From: an uncultured Veillonellaceae bacterium
GTDB taxonomy: Bacteria; Bacillota; Negativicutes; Veillonellales; Dialisteraceae
Direction: 5' to 3'
Assembly (NCBI GenBank): GCA_927353735.1
Contig: CAKMIA010000006.1
Location: forward strand, 16,084 to 80,083
Length of the DNA: 64,000 nt
Below, in pieces: positions 12,307 to 21,550 of the stretch; the first letter of the stretch is position 1, and each line of letters starts with the position of its first letter. The notes under the pieces are model-generated. The model was not told where the DNA came from. It saw nothing but the letters and a program-made list of their open reading frames with translations, and did no database searches. A program made the position numbers and the translations under genes.

Positions 12307-13752
12307 TCACTGCTCGGAGAGCTTCTTCGTGAGGATGCCGTTCACGATCTGGGGATTGGCTTTGCCTTTCGTCTCTTTCATGATCTGGCCCATGAGGAAG
12401 CCCACGGCTTTTTTCTTGCCGGCTTTGAAATCGGCGACGGACTGGGGATTGGCCGCGATGATGCGGTCCGCCAGTTCTTCGAGAGCGCCGGTGTCGCTGA
12501 TCTGGACGAGGCCTTTTTCTTTCACGATGGTTTCCGGCGTCTTGCCGCTGGTCCACATTTCGGAGAAGACCTGCTTGGCGATCTTGCCGGAGATGGTCCC
12601 CTTGGCGATCAGCTTCAGCAGATCGGCCATAGCCGCTGCCTGTACCGGCGCCGCCTTCATTTCCAGATTGTCCCGGGACAGGAGCTTCGCGAAATCGCCC
12701 ATGAGCCAGTTCGCCGCTTCCTTCGGTTCTGCGCCGGCGGCCACCATGGCTTCAAAATAATCCGCCCGGTCCTTGTCGTTGGTGAGATAATCTGCATCAT
12801 ACGCCGCGAGGCCGTAGCTTTTCATGTAGCGCGCCTTCCGCGCATCCGGCAGCTCCGGCAGCGTCTTCCGGATCTCCTCGATATATTCATCGCTCACCGT
12901 AAACGGCACCAGATCCGGTTCCGGGAAGTAGCGGTAATCGTTGGCTTCTTCCTTCTTGCGCATGCTCTTGGTAACGCCTTCCTTTTCATCCCAGGTGCGC
13001 GTCTCCTGCACGACCGTGCCGCCGTCCTCCAGCAGCTGTGCCTGCCGCATGGCTTCGTATTCAATGGCTCTTTCCACGCCGCGGAAGGAGTTGATGTTCT
13101 TGATTTCCGTCTTGGTGCCCAGCTCCTTCTGTCCTACGGGACGGACTGACACATTGGCATCGCAGCGCAGGCTGCCTTCTTCCATCTTGCAGTCCGATAC
13201 GCCGCAGTACTGAAGGATGGCGCGCAGCTTTTCCATATAGGCCACCGCTTCCTTGGCGGAGCGGATATCCGGCTCGGATACGATCTCCAGCAGCGGCGTG
13301 CCCGTGCGGTTGTAATCCACCAGAGAATAATCGGAATCAGTGATGGACGTGCCGTGATGGACGAGCTTGCCCGCATCTTCTTCCATGTGCGCCCGGGTGA
13401 TGCGCACCGTCGATTTCTTTCCGTCCACCTCGATATCCAGATGGCCGTGTTCGCAGATCGGCAGATCATACTGGGATGTCTGGAAATTCTTGGGCAGATC
13501 CGGATAATAATAGTTTTTCCGGTCAAATTTGCTGTACCGGGAGATCTCGCAGTTCAGCGCCAGTCCCGTGCGCACCGCAAATTCAAGGACCTTTTTATTC
13601 AGCACCGGCAGGACCCCCGGAAGGCCGAGGCATACCGGGCATACATTGGTATTCGGCTCTGCGCCGAAAGAGGTCTTGCAGCTGCAGAAAATCTTCGTGG
13701 CCGTGCGAAGTTCCGTATGGACTTCCAGTCCGATGACGGCTTCATATTTCAT
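12307..13752 (-). CDS. gatB: Asp-tRNA(Asn)/Glu-tRNA(Gln) amidotransferase subunit B
   Basis: GatB is the kinase and tRNA-binding subunit of GatCAB, which turns Glu-tRNA(Gln) and Asp-tRNA(Asn) into the correctly charged species. The 481-aa protein starts with the typical [15 protein letters not shown] and keeps [24 protein letters not shown], whose cysteines bind zinc, and [20 protein letters not shown]. The C-terminal YqeY-like tail ([20 protein letters not shown]) recognises the tRNA. It starts 2 nt after gatA. Confidence 0.98.
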   Translation of the reverse strand: MKYEAVIGLEVHTELRTATKIFCSCKTSFGAEPNTNVCPVCLGLPGVLPVLNKKVLEFAVRTGLALNCEISRYSKFDRKNYYYPDLPKNFQTSQYDLPICEHGHLDIEVDGKKSTVRITRAHMEEDAGKLVHHGTSITDSDYSLVDYNRTGTPLLEIVSEPDIRSAKEAVAYMEKLRAILQYCGVSDCKMEEGSLRCDANVSVRPVGQKELGTKTEIKNINSFRGVERAIEYEAMRQAQLLEDGGTVVQETRTWDEKEGVTKSMRKKEEANDYRYFPEPDLVPFTVSDEYIEEIRKTLPELPDARKARYMKSYGLAAYDADYLTNDKDRADYFEAMVAAGAEPKEAANWLMGDFAKLLSRDNLEMKAAPVQAAAMADLLKLIAKGTISGKIAKQVFSEMWTSGKTPETIVKEKGLVQISDTGALEELADRIIAANPQSVADFKAGKKKAVGFLMGQIMKETKGKANPQIVNGILTKKLSEQ

Positions 13753-13754
13753 AC

Positions 13755-15209
13755 TTACATGTCTCCTTTCGGTGCCGTTTTCGTATATTCGGGATGGGCC
13801 TGTTCAAAGGCATAGGCCGCATTGAGGATGCGTTCTTCTCCCAGCGTGGGTCCGATGAGCTGCATGCCGAGCGGCATGCCGTCGTGGAAGCCCACGGGAA
13901 TGCTGATGGACGGCGCACCGACGAGGTTGACCGGCACGGTGCAGATATCTTCCATGTACAGAGACAGCGGATCGGAGAAGGCACCGAACTTGAAGGCCGC
14001 GCCAGACGCGGACGGAGCGGCGATGACATCGCACTTCGCAAAGGCCTGATCGAAGTCCTCCTTCAGCAGCTTGCGTACCTTGAGTGCCTTCAGGTAATAC
14101 GCATCGTAATAGCCGGCGGACAGCACGTAGTTCCCCAGCATGATGCGGCGCTTCACTTCCTTGCCGAAGCCGGCGCTTCTGGTCTTGATATACATATCGA
14201 CGATATCCTCGCCGGGCATGCGGAAGCCGAAGCCCACGCCGTCATACCGGGCCAGGTTGGAGCTGGCTTCTGCCGGAGCAATGATGTAGTACACGGAGAC
14301 GCCGCTCTTGATATGCGGGATGGATACGGGAACGATCTCCGCCCCTTCCCCTTCATAGAATTTCAGGGCACTCTGGATGGCCGCCTTGGTCTCCTCCTTG
14401 ATGCCGGGGCCGAAGAATTCATCCGGCACGCCGATGCGGAGTCCCTTCACATCGGTTTTGAGCGCTTTCTTATAATCCTTCTTTTCCATCGGGATGGACG
14501 TGGAATCTCTCGGGTCATGCCCTGCAATGGCATTGAGCACGATGGCCGCATCGGTCACGTCCTTGACGATCGGTCCGATCTGGTCCAGAGAGGACGCGAA
14601 GGCCAGCAGCCCGTACCGGGAAACGAGGCCGTACGTGGGCTTCAGTCCCACGAGGCCGCAGAAGGAGGCCGGCTGGCGGATCGATCCGCCCGTATCAGAG
14701 CCGAGAGCCCAGACCGCTTCATTGGCGGCTACCGCAGCGGCGCTGCCGCCGGAGGAACCGCCGGGGACGCATTCCGTATCCCAGGGATTGCGGCTCGGTC
14801 CGAAGTAGGAATTTTCCGTGGAGCTCCCCATGGCAAATTCATCGAGGTTGGTCTTGCCCAGAGAAATGTAGTCCTCTGCTTCGAGCTTTTCAATGACCGT
14901 GGCGTTGTACGGAGCCACCCAGTGTTCCAGCATCCGGGAGGCTGCGGTGCAGGTCTCGCCCTTGATGCAGATATTGTCCTTGACCGCACCGGGGATCCCT
15001 GCCATATCGGAGATCGCTTCCCCTGCCGCGATCCTGGCGTCCACTGCAGCCGCTCTGGCCAGCGCCGCCTCGTCGCTCACGGACAGATACGCATGGATTT
15101 CGCCCTCTGCCGCGTCGCGGTGCGCGATCATCTGTTTCGTCAATTCGACGGCGGAGATCTCCTTCGCCGTCAGTTTATCGTGAAGATCATGAATGGTAAT
15201 CTGACTCAC
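13755..15209 (-). CDS. gatA: Asp-tRNA(Asn)/Glu-tRNA(Gln) amidotransferase subunit A
   Basis: GatA is the amidase that releases ammonia from glutamine for GatB. The 484-aa product has the amidase-signature triad: Lys in [13 protein letters not shown] (~75), the [15 protein letters not shown] stretch (~150) and the serine loop [12 protein letters not shown] (~171). It lies between gatC (12-nt gap) and gatB (2-nt gap). The order gatC-gatA-gatB is the usual one in Firmicutes. Confidence 0.98.
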   Translation of the reverse strand: MSQITIHDLHDKLTAKEISAVELTKQMIAHRDAAEGEIHAYLSVSDEAALARAAAVDARIAAGEAISDMAGIPGAVKDNICIKGETCTAASRMLEHWVAPYNATVIEKLEAEDYISLGKTNLDEFAMGSSTENSYFGPSRNPWDTECVPGGSSGGSAAAVAANEAVWALGSDTGGSIRQPASFCGLVGLKPTYGLVSRYGLLAFASSLDQIGPIVKDVTDAAIVLNAIAGHDPRDSTSIPMEKKDYKKALKTDVKGLRIGVPDEFFGPGIKEETKAAIQSALKFYEGEGAEIVPVSIPHIKSGVSVYYIIAPAEASSNLARYDGVGFGFRMPGEDIVDMYIKTRSAGFGKEVKRRIMLGNYVLSAGYYDAYYLKALKVRKLLKEDFDQAFAKCDVIAAPSASGAAFKFGAFSDPLSLYMEDICTVPVNLVGAPSISIPVGFHDGMPLGMQLIGPTLGEERILNAAYAFEQAHPEYTKTAPKGDM

Positions 15210-15221
15210 AGGCCTGCCTCC

Positions 15222-15506
15222 TTAAATGATTTTCGGCACTTTGAAATAGCCGTTTTCCTTTTCCGGCGCATTCATGAGCGCTTCCTCATTGGTAAACGAT
15301 GTATGCGGCACATCCTCCCGCATGACATTATATTGCTCCACCGCATGGACCATAGGCTGCACGTCGGCCGTGTCGTACTGATTCAGCTCATCCATGTACG
15401 TCAGGATGCTGTTCATGGACGCTTTCATTTCTTCCAGCTCTTCCGGATCGAAGGCCAGACGGGAAAGCAGCGCCACTTTCTGAACTTCCTCTGTAGAGAT
15501 TTTCAC
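15222..15506 (-). CDS. gatC: Asp-tRNA(Asn)/Glu-tRNA(Gln) amidotransferase subunit C
   Basis: GatC clamps GatA and GatB together. The 94-aa product matches family length (about 95) and pattern: KISTEEVQKVALLSRLAFD at the start, then MNSILTYMDELNQYDT and the VMREDVP segment. I choose the GTG at 15506 (VKISTEEV), with AAAGGA about 11 nt upstream; a GTG three codons earlier is too close to that site. The longer upstream reading frame crosses the promoter and is not used. Confidence 0.93.
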   Translation of the reverse strand: MKISTEEVQKVALLSRLAFDPEELEEMKASMNSILTYMDELNQYDTADVQPMVHAVEQYNVMREDVPHTSFTNEEALMNAPEKENGYFKVPKII

Positions 15507-15567
15507 TGATTTCACTTTCCTTTCTGCGTGCGGCAGCGCCGCCGCTGACGATAAAAAATCTATCATT

Positions 15568-15576
15568 AGTATACCA
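15568..15576 (-). promoter_or_regulatory. Extended -10 promoter of the gatCAB operon
   Basis: TGGTATACT on the minus strand is an extended -10 about 60 bp before gatC. No good -35 is visible. Confidence 0.55.
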
Positions 15577-15608
15577 TATGAGAAAACATTTCCGAAAAGC
15601 ACGCCACG

Positions 15609-15645
15609 CAGAATCCCCTGCGGCACGCCTCCGCAGGGGATTCTG
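15609..15645 (-). terminator. Hairpin after mrnC
   Basis: A perfect 15-bp stem (CAGAATCCCCTGCGG and its complement, 7-nt loop) begins directly after the mrnC stop. There is no strong T-run, so it may be a weak terminator or an RNA-stabilising end. Confidence 0.7.
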
Positions 15646-15646
15646 A

Positions 15647-16111
15647 TCATTCATGAAATTCGTCGGCCAGGTATTTCAGCGCCCGCCCCATGAGGAACTG
15701 CATCCGGTCTTTCCGTCCGGCCAGATACAGATAGCCCAGCAGGCTCTCGAAGGCCGTAGCCTCGCGGTATTCCTCCACCGTGGCGCTCTTCGGCACCGAG
15801 GAGTGCGTATTGCGCCCGCGGCGGCACACCTTCAGCTCCCGGTCGTCGAGAAGCTCCCGCAGCTCGAAGAGAATGCGGCTCTGCCACTTCGCAGAGACCA
15901 TTTCCGCTGCGAGGGCATTCAGGATCTGCACATTGTAAATGCCCGTATCGATGAGCTTCTCCCGGATGAAGAAGGACCAGCACACGTCGCCCATATAGGC
16001 CAGCGTGAGCGCATCCATGGAAAACACATCCTGCTCCGTGAGCGCGGGAGTCCCCCGGCCCACCTTCTGCGCCATCTGCTTTTTCAGGAACTGAACGCGC
16101 TTAAACTCCAC
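15647..16111 (-). CDS. mrnC: Mini-ribonuclease III (23S rRNA maturation)
   Basis: Mini-III is an RNase III domain without a dsRNA-binding domain that trims 23S rRNA precursor ends. The 154-aa protein shows MDALTLAYMGDVCWSFFIRE with the catalytic Asp, and TAFESLLGYLYLAGRKDR with the catalytic Glu region. It is nearly always downstream of cysS in Firmicutes, as here. The GTG at 16111 ([13 protein letters not shown]) is chosen because a GGTGG site lies 8 nt upstream; it overlaps the cysS end by 11 bp. The ATG 12 codons later is possible. Confidence 0.93.
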   Translation of the reverse strand: MEFKRVQFLKKQMAQKVGRGTPALTEQDVFSMDALTLAYMGDVCWSFFIREKLIDTGIYNVQILNALAAEMVSAKWQSRILFELRELLDDRELKVCRRGRNTHSSVPKSATVEEYREATAFESLLGYLYLAGRKDRMQFLMGRALKYLADEFHE

Positions 16112-17552
16112 GCTTTTTCCACCGTGCGCCCGAAGGCGTATCCTCGATGACGATATCCATTTCGGCCAGCTTGTCGCGGATCTTGTCAGCGATGGCATAC
16201 TGTTTCCCCGCACGGGCTTCCTGCCGGATATCGAGAATGACCTGCATGAGCTTCAGGAAATCGCCGTCGTCCGCGGCATCCCGGCGGCGGCTCCACGCGC
16301 CTTCCAGAATGCCCAGCACATCCATGATCTCCTTCAGATTCTTCATGGCCAGCGCCACCGCCTCGCTGTCGATGCCTGCGGTGCCGCTCTGAACGGCCGT
16401 GTAGTAGATATTGATGGCCTTCGCCAGGTCAAAGACCGTGCTCGAGGCCAGGCCCGTATTGAAGTCATCATCCATGGCGTCATGGAAATCCTTCATCGCC
16501 TTTTCCGCAGCGGCGGACAGAGCGGCCGAAGCCTCGGACGCTTCATGGCCCTCCTTTTCCGCCAGCTCGCGGATGCGGCCGATCACATCGGTGAGGCGGG
16601 CCATATTCGTCTCCGCCTCTTCCAGACGGTCGTCGCTGAAATCCAGCGGGCTCCGGTAATGGGTGGAGAGCAGGAAGAACCGGAGGGCATCGCCGGAATA
16701 CTTTTCCAGCACATCCTTCACGAGGAAGAAATTATTGAGCGACTTGCTCATCTTTTCCTGATTGATGGTGATGAAGCCGTTGTGCATCCAGTAATGGACG
16801 AAGGTGCAGCCCGTGCAGCCCTCGGACTGGGCGATCTCATTTTCATGGTGCGGGAAGATCAGATCGCTGCCGCCGCCGTGGAAATCAAAGGTCTTGCCCA
16901 GATAGTGGATGGACATGGCCGAGCATTCGATATGCCAGCCCGGACGGCCCGGTCCCCACGGGCTGTCCCATGCAGGTTCGCCGGGCTTGGCGCCCTTCCA
17001 TACGGCGAAGTCCCCGGGATTCCGCTTGCCTTCATTGACCTGCACCCGTGCGCCGGCCAGCATGTCCTCCACATTGCGGCCGGACAGCTTGCCGTAATCC
17101 GCAAAGGTGGAAATATCGTAATATACGTCATTGTCCAGCACATAGGCATGGCCCTTGTCGATGAGCGTCTGCACCATGGCGATGATGTCGTCCATATGCT
17201 CGGACACGCGCGGATACTTGTCCGCCCGGCGCACATGGAGCGCATCGATGACCTGGAAATAGGCATCGATATAGCGGTCGGAGATCACCTTCCAGGTGGT
17301 GCCCTCCGCATTGGCCTTATTGATGATCTTGTCATCCACATCGGTGAAATTCTGGATCAGCGTCACCTTGTAGCCGATGTACTGCAGATACCGGCGGATC
17401 ACGTCCCACGTCACGGCCGGACGGGCATTGCCGATGTGGGGATGGTTGTACGGCGTGACGCCGCAGACGTAGATCTTCACCTCGCCCGGCGTGACCGGAT
17501 GAAACAGAGACTTGTCGCGGGTCATCGTGTTATACACTCTGATGTCTTCCAT
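16101..17552 (-). CDS. cysS: Cysteinyl-tRNA synthetase
   Basis: Charges tRNA(Cys). The 483-aa class I synthetase has the zinc cysteine in [15 protein letters not shown] (~25-40, with the HIGN form of HIGH), ECSAM and [11 protein letters not shown] for the other zinc ligands, and KMSKSLNNF (~266). The ATG at 17552 has GGAGG with good spacing. The gene is preceded by a T-box leader whose specifier reads UGC, so expression should rise when uncharged tRNA(Cys) accumulates. The next gene is mrnC. Confidence 0.98.
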   Translation of the reverse strand: MEDIRVYNTMTRDKSLFHPVTPGEVKIYVCGVTPYNHPHIGNARPAVTWDVIRRYLQYIGYKVTLIQNFTDVDDKIINKANAEGTTWKVISDRYIDAYFQVIDALHVRRADKYPRVSEHMDDIIAMVQTLIDKGHAYVLDNDVYYDISTFADYGKLSGRNVEDMLAGARVQVNEGKRNPGDFAVWKGAKPGEPAWDSPWGPGRPGWHIECSAMSIHYLGKTFDFHGGGSDLIFPHHENEIAQSEGCTGCTFVHYWMHNGFITINQEKMSKSLNNFFLVKDVLEKYSGDALRFFLLSTHYRSPLDFSDDRLEEAETNMARLTDVIGRIRELAEKEGHEASEASAALSAAAEKAMKDFHDAMDDDFNTGLASSTVFDLAKAINIYYTAVQSGTAGIDSEAVALAMKNLKEIMDVLGILEGAWSRRRDAADDGDFLKLMQVILDIRQEARAGKQYAIADKIRDKLAEMDIVIEDTPSGARWKKRGV

Positions 17553-17604
17553 AATATCCTCCTTCTTTTGTGTGGCAGGATCGCAGCCGGCAGCATTCCG
17601 GAAA

Positions 17605-17840
17605 ATGAAAAACCACCGCCTCACAGAGACGGTGGTCCGCTATTCCACTCTGCAAGCAACTGAAAGCTGCTTCCTGCTGTTTTTATCGCAAACAAACGGA
17701 AAAAGCTACTCTTTTCATTTCACCTTTTCTGCTCCCGAATGCATTTCTTTCCGGATTTTCCGGGCAGGTTTTCAGCCGGCGGCCTGCCCTCTCTGCAAAA
17801 AAAGAACGGAAATACTTCTTTCGATCCTCGCATTGTATGA
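17605..17840 (-). promoter_or_regulatory. T-box riboswitch (cysteine, UGC specifier) controlling cysS-mrnC
   Basis: Reading the minus strand: an AGTA E-loop (17813-17816), a GCAGAGAGGGCAGG segment with the AG bulge, a GGCTGAAAACC distal loop, and a specifier loop GAAATGCATTC whose UGC codon is at 17741-17743. A stem-II-like GAAATGAAAAGAGTAG follows. The T-box proper is AGAGTGGAATAGCGG (17637-17651); its TGGA has A at the position pairing with the discriminator, which fits U73 of tRNA(Cys). The competing terminator starts next to it. Codon and discriminator both point to tRNA(Cys). Confidence 0.92.
17607..17636 (-). terminator. Attenuator of the cysS T-box
   Basis: An 11-bp stem (ACCACCGTCTC with GAGGCGGTGGT, loop TGT) followed by TTTTT. 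Its 5' arm would be taken by the T-box antiterminator when tRNA is uncharged. Confidence 0.92.
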
Positions 17841-17848
17841 TATTCTCT

Positions 17849-18060
17849 GCATCCCACAGCTGACCTGGTTTTCGCCCCCACACCCGCCTGCTGGAGCGTT
17901 CGCTACCCGGCTGTCTGCCTCTCACTACTGACCCTCTCGGTTTTCCCGGCAGGACTTACTTCTAAACCGCACCGTGCTCAGAAACCCTTTTGATTTCCTT
18001 ACGTGGATCGTTTTGCCTGCGACTGGCATCGACTTGCAACCACAGACCTGTGTGATGCTT
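17849..18060 (-). ncRNA. Structured RNA of unknown class upstream of the cysS T-box
   Basis: About 210 nt between a consensus promoter and the T-box. Its two ends pair: GCATC-A-CACAG at the 5' end (from 18058) with CTGTG-G-GATGC at the 3' end (to 17849), a 10-bp helix with one mismatch. Inside are local hairpins such as TGCC-AGTCGCA-GGCA and a GAAA-capped CGG/CCG. The RNA starts at the expected +1. It could be a separate small RNA or an extra leader domain. It lacks the hallmarks of SRP RNA, RNase P RNA, tmRNA and common riboswitches. A 6S-like RNA cannot be excluded. Confidence 0.5.
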
Positions 18061-18066
18061 CTCCAT

Positions 18067-18095
18067 ATTATAGGAGGAGCCTCTTTCCGTGTCAA
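18067..18095 (-). promoter_or_regulatory. Consensus promoter driving the cysS leader
   Basis: TTGACA (18090-18095) and TATAAT (18067-18072) on the minus strand with a 17-bp spacer: a perfect housekeeping promoter. Transcription should start near 18060. Confidence 0.92.
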
Positions 18096-18111
18096 CCGGA
18101 AACGGACCCTC

Positions 18112-18864
18112 TCAGCGCTTTTCCTTCAGGAGCCGCAGCCCCTCCTCCAGCACGGCCCCCACGCTGTCCCGGAAGACCATGGTGCACGACCGGTCCCGCG
18201 GCGTCTCGTCCCGGTTGATAAGCACCAGCGCATCCCCGCGGAAATAGTCAATGAAGCCCGCCGCCGGATAGACCACGAGGCTGGTGCCCCCGATGATGAG
18301 CATATCCGCCCGGGCGATCTCCTCCACCGCGCACTGGATGGTGAAGCCGTCCAGCGGCTCCTCATAGAGCACCACGTCGGGCTTCACCACGCCGCCGCAG
18401 GCCGGGCAGTGCGGGACCGGCGTGCAGAGCGCCAGAAATTCCTCCATTCCGTAGTCCCGGCCGCACTTCTGACAGAGATTCCGCAGCACCGAGCCGTGCA
18501 GCTCCAGCACGTTCCGGCTGCCCGCCTTCTGGTGCAGGCCGTCGATATTCTGCGTCACCACCGCCGACAGTTTGCCCATGCGCTCCAGCTCCGCCAGCGC
18601 GTAATGGGCGCGGTTCGGCTGCGCCTGCAGCATCATCCCCTCCCGCTCCTTGTAGAGCGTGTAGAATTCCACCGGGTGCTCCTCATAGAAATGATGGGAC
18701 AGCATTTCCTCCGGCGACCAGGGCAGATCGGTCTTCTTCCGGTACAGTCCGTTCTTCCCGCGAAAATCCGGAATTTTAGATTCCGTCGATACCCCTGCGC
18801 CGCCGAAAAACACGATCCGATCATGCGTGCGGAGCAGCTCAGCAAAACGTTCCACCGGTGTCAT
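18112..18864 (-). CDS. cobB: NAD-dependent protein deacylase (sirtuin)
   Basis: Removes acyl groups from lysines using NAD+. The 250-aa Sir2 fold shows [15 protein letters not shown] near the start, TQNIDGLH, the catalytic His in LELHGS, a zinc module CQKC/CPAC, and GTSLVVYP for NAD binding. The ATG at 18864 has a GAGGAGGG site 5-6 nt upstream. No clear terminator follows; it ends close to the cysS promoter. The target is not shown by the context. Confidence 0.93.
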   Translation of the reverse strand: MTPVERFAELLRTHDRIVFFGGAGVSTESKIPDFRGKNGLYRKKTDLPWSPEEMLSHHFYEEHPVEFYTLYKEREGMMLQAQPNRAHYALAELERMGKLSAVVTQNIDGLHQKAGSRNVLELHGSVLRNLCQKCGRDYGMEEFLALCTPVPHCPACGGVVKPDVVLYEEPLDGFTIQCAVEEIARADMLIIGGTSLVVYPAAGFIDYFRGDALVLINRDETPRDRSCTMVFRDSVGAVLEEGLRLLKEKR

Positions 18865-18924
18865 ACGATCCCTCCTCTGCGGATGTCTCCGGCGCGGCGC
18901 GCCGCTTTCTTTTTCTCTATTTGT

Positions 18925-18933
18925 ATTGTAACA
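18925..18933 (-). promoter_or_regulatory. Extended -10 promoter of the sirtuin gene
   Basis: TGTTACAAT on the minus strand, about 60 bp before the start; no good -35. Confidence 0.5.
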
Positions 18934-18960
18934 CAGGCTCTTTCCCGGGAGCGGCCCGGT

Positions 18961-18989
18961 TTGCCATTCCCTCCGGCGGGGCATATAAT
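18961..18989 (+). promoter_or_regulatory. Promoter of the HD-domain gene
   Basis: TTGCCA (18961-18966), 17 bp, TATAAT (18984-18989). It is divergent from the sirtuin promoter. Confidence 0.75.
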
Positions 18990-19028
18990 AAAAAAAATTT
19001 CCCCTGCGGGACCAAAGGAGTGATCTGC

Positions 19029-19613
19029 ATGAGCCGTCTGACTCTGGCCAAGGCCAAAGAAATTCTGAAAAAACACACCACCGAGCCCTCCCTGTTCACT
19101 CACGCCGCCTGCGTGAGCGCCGCCATGGGCGCGCTGGCCGACTATTATCATGAAGACAAGGACTATTGGGAAGCCATCGGCTGGCTCCACGACGTGGACT
19201 ACGAAAAATTCCCCTCCGAGCACTGCCATCACGTGCGTGAGCTCCTCGCACCGGAAGGCGTGGATGAAGAGGATATCCGCATCATCATCTCCCACGGCTA
19301 CGGCGTCGTCACCGAATACGGCGTCTGCACCGAGGAAGTGGAGCCCACGACCCCCATCATGAAGAGCCTCTTCACCGTGGACGAGCTCACCGGCCTTATC
19401 CATGCTTATGCGCTCATGCGCCCGGAAGGCCTCGACGGCATGACCGTGAAGAGCCTCAAGAAGAAATGGAAGGACAAGCACTTCGCCGCCGGCTGCAAGC
19501 GGGACGTCATCCAGCGCGGCTTCGACATGATGGGCCTCGACCCCGCCGTGGTCATGCAGTGCTGCATCGACGGCATGACCGCCCACAAAGCCGATATCGG
19601 CCTCGACAAATAA
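19029..19613 (+). CDS. HD-domain phosphohydrolase-like protein
   Basis: A 194-aa protein with an HD-type metal site: His in LFTHAACVSA (~24), the HD pair in IGWLHDVDYEKFP (~55), His in IIISHGYG (~90) and Asp in FTVDELTGLI. Such small HD proteins hydrolyse phosphate esters, but the substrate cannot be read from the sequence. The C-terminal third is rich in Lys and Cys. The ATG at 19029 has AAAGGAG 8 nt upstream. It is monocistronic, with promoter and terminator. Confidence 0.85.
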   Translation: MSRLTLAKAKEILKKHTTEPSLFTHAACVSAAMGALADYYHEDKDYWEAIGWLHDVDYEKFPSEHCHHVRELLAPEGVDEEDIRIIISHGYGVVTEYGVCTEEVEPTTPIMKSLFTVDELTGLIHAYALMRPEGLDGMTVKSLKKKWKDKHFAAGCKRDVIQRGFDMMGLDPAVVMQCCIDGMTAHKADIGLDK

Positions 19614-19624
19614 AAAGAAAACAG

Positions 19625-19652
19625 ACCGCCGGTCTCTGCCGGCGGTTTCTTT
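19625..19652 (+). terminator. Terminator of the HD-domain gene
   Basis: ACCGCCGG and CCGGCGGT around TCTCTG, followed by TTCTTT. Confidence 0.85.
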
Positions 19653-19703
19653 CTGCCCGCCTGCCGGCGCGCCGGCCCGTTTCTTCTCATTCCGTTCCCC
19701 ATT

Positions 19704-19712
19704 TGATATAAT
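19704..19712 (+). promoter_or_regulatory. Extended -10 promoter of the DUF1858 gene
   Basis: TGATATAAT, about 40 bp before the start; the -35 is weak (TTCTCA at 17 bp). Confidence 0.6.
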
Positions 19713-19751
19713 AAAAGAAATATATTGAAAATTTTGAAAGGAGTCATTCCC

Positions 19752-20702
19752 ATGACCGCAGACAATCTTTCCTTCTCTCTTGAGATCGACTATATTCCCG
19801 ACGAGACCGCCGGCCGCAGTGAATTCGAGGCCAAAATGAAACAGACCGCGGAGGAATTCCACGGCTTCTACACCCTGGACAAGGATCACCGTCCCGTCAT
19901 CGCCGGACTGGCCCGGGAGGACGTGGACAAGCTCCTCGCCGTGCTGGGCCTCTCCGCCTTCGGCACCTGGCCGGCATGCATCCTCACCGTCACCATTTCC
20001 ACGCCCCTTCCGCTCCGCGCCATCGGCATGTCCGACGGCTGGGACATCTACGTGGGCAAGAAGACTTTCTTTGCCTTCGCCCAGTTCCCTGCCGACGCCG
20101 TGAACATTCTCATGAAGGCCTGTACCTACTATCTGGACCGCGAGACCTATCAGCCGCTGGAGGAATTCGTGAAGGAGACCGGCTTTGAAAACTTCCGCAA
20201 CGCCGTGCTCGGCAATGAACCGGCCTCCCCCTTCGGCGATGATGTCCCTAATTATTACGGCAGCAGCTGGGGCGCGCCCAACGTGCCGCCGCTCAAGGAA
20301 GGCGACTTCGTCCGTCCAGAACACAATGTGATGCAGGTCATCGAGGTCTACCCGGAAATGGGGCCGCTCCTCATGGAATACGGCATGAGCTGCGTGGGCT
20401 GCTTCGTCTCCTACGATGAAAACATCTGGCAGGCTGCGCAGGCCCACGGCCTCGACGTGTTCGAGATCCTCGGCGAAATGAACGAATATCTGTCCGACAA
20501 ATACCACAAGCCGCTCCTCACCGGCGAGACCCCCATGGAGGACATCCTCACCCTCTATCCGCAGCTCCTTTCCGTGCTGCAGGAAAAAGGCCTCGTCATG
20601 CCGCAGGACATGAAAACCCCGCTGGGCACGCTCTGCGAGGAAGCCCATGCGGATCTGCAGGACGTTCTCGACGCCTGCGGGAAAAAGCTCCGCAAGGAAT
20701 AA
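19752..20702 (+). CDS. DUF1858-domain protein
   Basis: 316 aa. The N-terminal ~190 residues form a domain I do not recognise (SLEIDYIPDETAGRSEFEAKM, then IVTVTISTPLPLR-like beta strands and YVGKKTFFAFAQFP). A DUF1858 module follows (VMQVIEVYPEMGPLLMEYGM, then SCVGCF; ~205-260), of the kind found with hybrid-cluster and ScdA-type iron-sulfur or nitric-oxide repair proteins. A second, degenerate copy lacking the CxxC closes the protein (MEDILTLYPQLLSVLQEKG). The ATG at 19752 has AAAGGAG 8 nt upstream. A redox or NO-stress role is only inferred. Confidence 0.75.
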   Translation: MTADNLSFSLEIDYIPDETAGRSEFEAKMKQTAEEFHGFYTLDKDHRPVIAGLAREDVDKLLAVLGLSAFGTWPACILTVTISTPLPLRAIGMSDGWDIYVGKKTFFAFAQFPADAVNILMKACTYYLDRETYQPLEEFVKETGFENFRNAVLGNEPASPFGDDVPNYYGSSWGAPNVPPLKEGDFVRPEHNVMQVIEVYPEMGPLLMEYGMSCVGCFVSYDENIWQAAQAHGLDVFEILGEMNEYLSDKYHKPLLTGETPMEDILTLYPQLLSVLQEKGLVMPQDMKTPLGTLCEEAHADLQDVLDACGKKLRKE

Positions 20703-20712
20703 AAAAGACAAT

Positions 20713-20747
20713 AAAAAACAGCGCCTTCGCAAAGGTGCTGTTTTTTT
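20713..20747 (+). terminator. Terminator of the DUF1858 gene
   Basis: AAAAACAGCGCCTT pairs with AAGGTGCTGTTTTT (one wobble), then more T. Confidence 0.92.
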
Positions 20748-20783
20748 GTTGTCCCGTTTCCTCCGGCCGAGAAGAAAGGGCTC

Positions 20784-21416
20784 TCAGCGGCTGATGCTCC
20801 AGCCGCTCCGGTGAAGCGCTGCGATGATCGGCGCCACGATGACGCCAGATACGATGGCTTCCGGAATGCCGTTCGCCAGCGTGATGCCGATGAAGATATT
20901 GGCCACACCCTGAACGGAGATGCCCTGCGCTTCCGCATAGGGCGCTCCCACCAGCACGAACAGCGTCCCCAGGAAGAGGATCGTATGGAGCACCGTCGTC
21001 ACCACAGCGGCGATGGCCGCCCGGATGAAGACGCGCGTATGAAGATGCGAGAAGATCAGATAGGCGATGATGCCGATGAGAATGCGCGGCACGATGCATA
21101 CGATCGCATCATAGGCGATGTTGTACTGCACAGCGAACTGCAGCAGCAGACTCGGCGCACGCAGGGTCTGCACGAACGAAAACAGACCGAACATGAAGCC
21201 CACCAGCGCGCCCACGCGGGGACCGGCGGCAATGCTTCCGATGATGGTCGGAATGTGCAGGATGGTCGCATCCATAAAAAGGAGCGGGATGAATCCATAC
21301 CCGGTCAGACCGAGGAATATGGTGATGCCCGCCAGAAGACCTGACACAGTGAGCTGGCGCACATTCAGAAATGCATGCGGCTGCTGTGCCTTTTTGCTGT
21401 TGATTGTTTTTTCCAT
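20784..21416 (-). CDS. ECF transporter S component (substrate-binding membrane subunit)
   Basis: A 210-aa integral membrane protein with about six hydrophobic segments. The pattern LTVSGLLAGITIFLGLTGYG, then ATILHIPTIIGSIAAGPRVG and GALVGFMFGLFSF, is typical of S components of ECF vitamin transporters. These work with a shared EcfAA'T module, absent here. The ligand is unclear; a pantothenate- or other vitamin-type S component is possible. The ATG has GGAGG 9 nt upstream. A structured 127-nt leader precedes it and may sense the ligand. Confidence 0.85.
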   Translation of the reverse strand: MEKTINSKKAQQPHAFLNVRQLTVSGLLAGITIFLGLTGYGFIPLLFMDATILHIPTIIGSIAAGPRVGALVGFMFGLFSFVQTLRAPSLLLQFAVQYNIAYDAIVCIVPRILIGIIAYLIFSHLHTRVFIRAAIAAVVTTVLHTILFLGTLFVLVGAPYAEAQGISVQGVANIFIGITLANGIPEAIVSGVIVAPIIAALHRSGWSISR

Positions 21417-21478
21417 TGTGAAAAGCCTCCGTTCTTATTCTCCTGCGAGATATAAGCCGTACGAAAATTTCTTCCTCT

Positions 21479-21543
21479 GCTGGCAGTACTTGCCATGCGG
21501 TCCAGTTCGACCGATACCGGCATTGCACAGCCCCTGTGCCAGC
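21479..21543 (-). promoter_or_regulatory. Structured leader RNA, candidate riboswitch before the ECF S component
   Basis: Starting right at the predicted +1, GCTGGCA (21537-21543) pairs with TGCCAGC (21479-21485). Inside, TGCC pairs with GGCA and CGGTC with GACCG around GAACTG, leaving asymmetric internal loops (CAGGGGCTGTGCAA, GGTAT and AGTAC). This is the shape of a small aptamer. It lacks the core words of the THF, TPP, FMN, preQ1 and cobalamin riboswitches. No terminator follows, so control would act on translation. Confidence 0.5.
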
Positions 21544-21550
21544 TTTTGTT

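Noticed and set aside
17683..17925. An 80-codon frame in the cysS leader
   Set aside because: It overlaps the T-box stem I and lacks a ribosome site; RNA structure explains the stretch better.
17790..17980. Resemblance to the 5' part of a group II intron (GTGCG start and GNRA loops)
   Set aside because: I cannot find domain V, a reverse transcriptase or exon-binding evidence, and the closing helix extends beyond the supposed 5' end.
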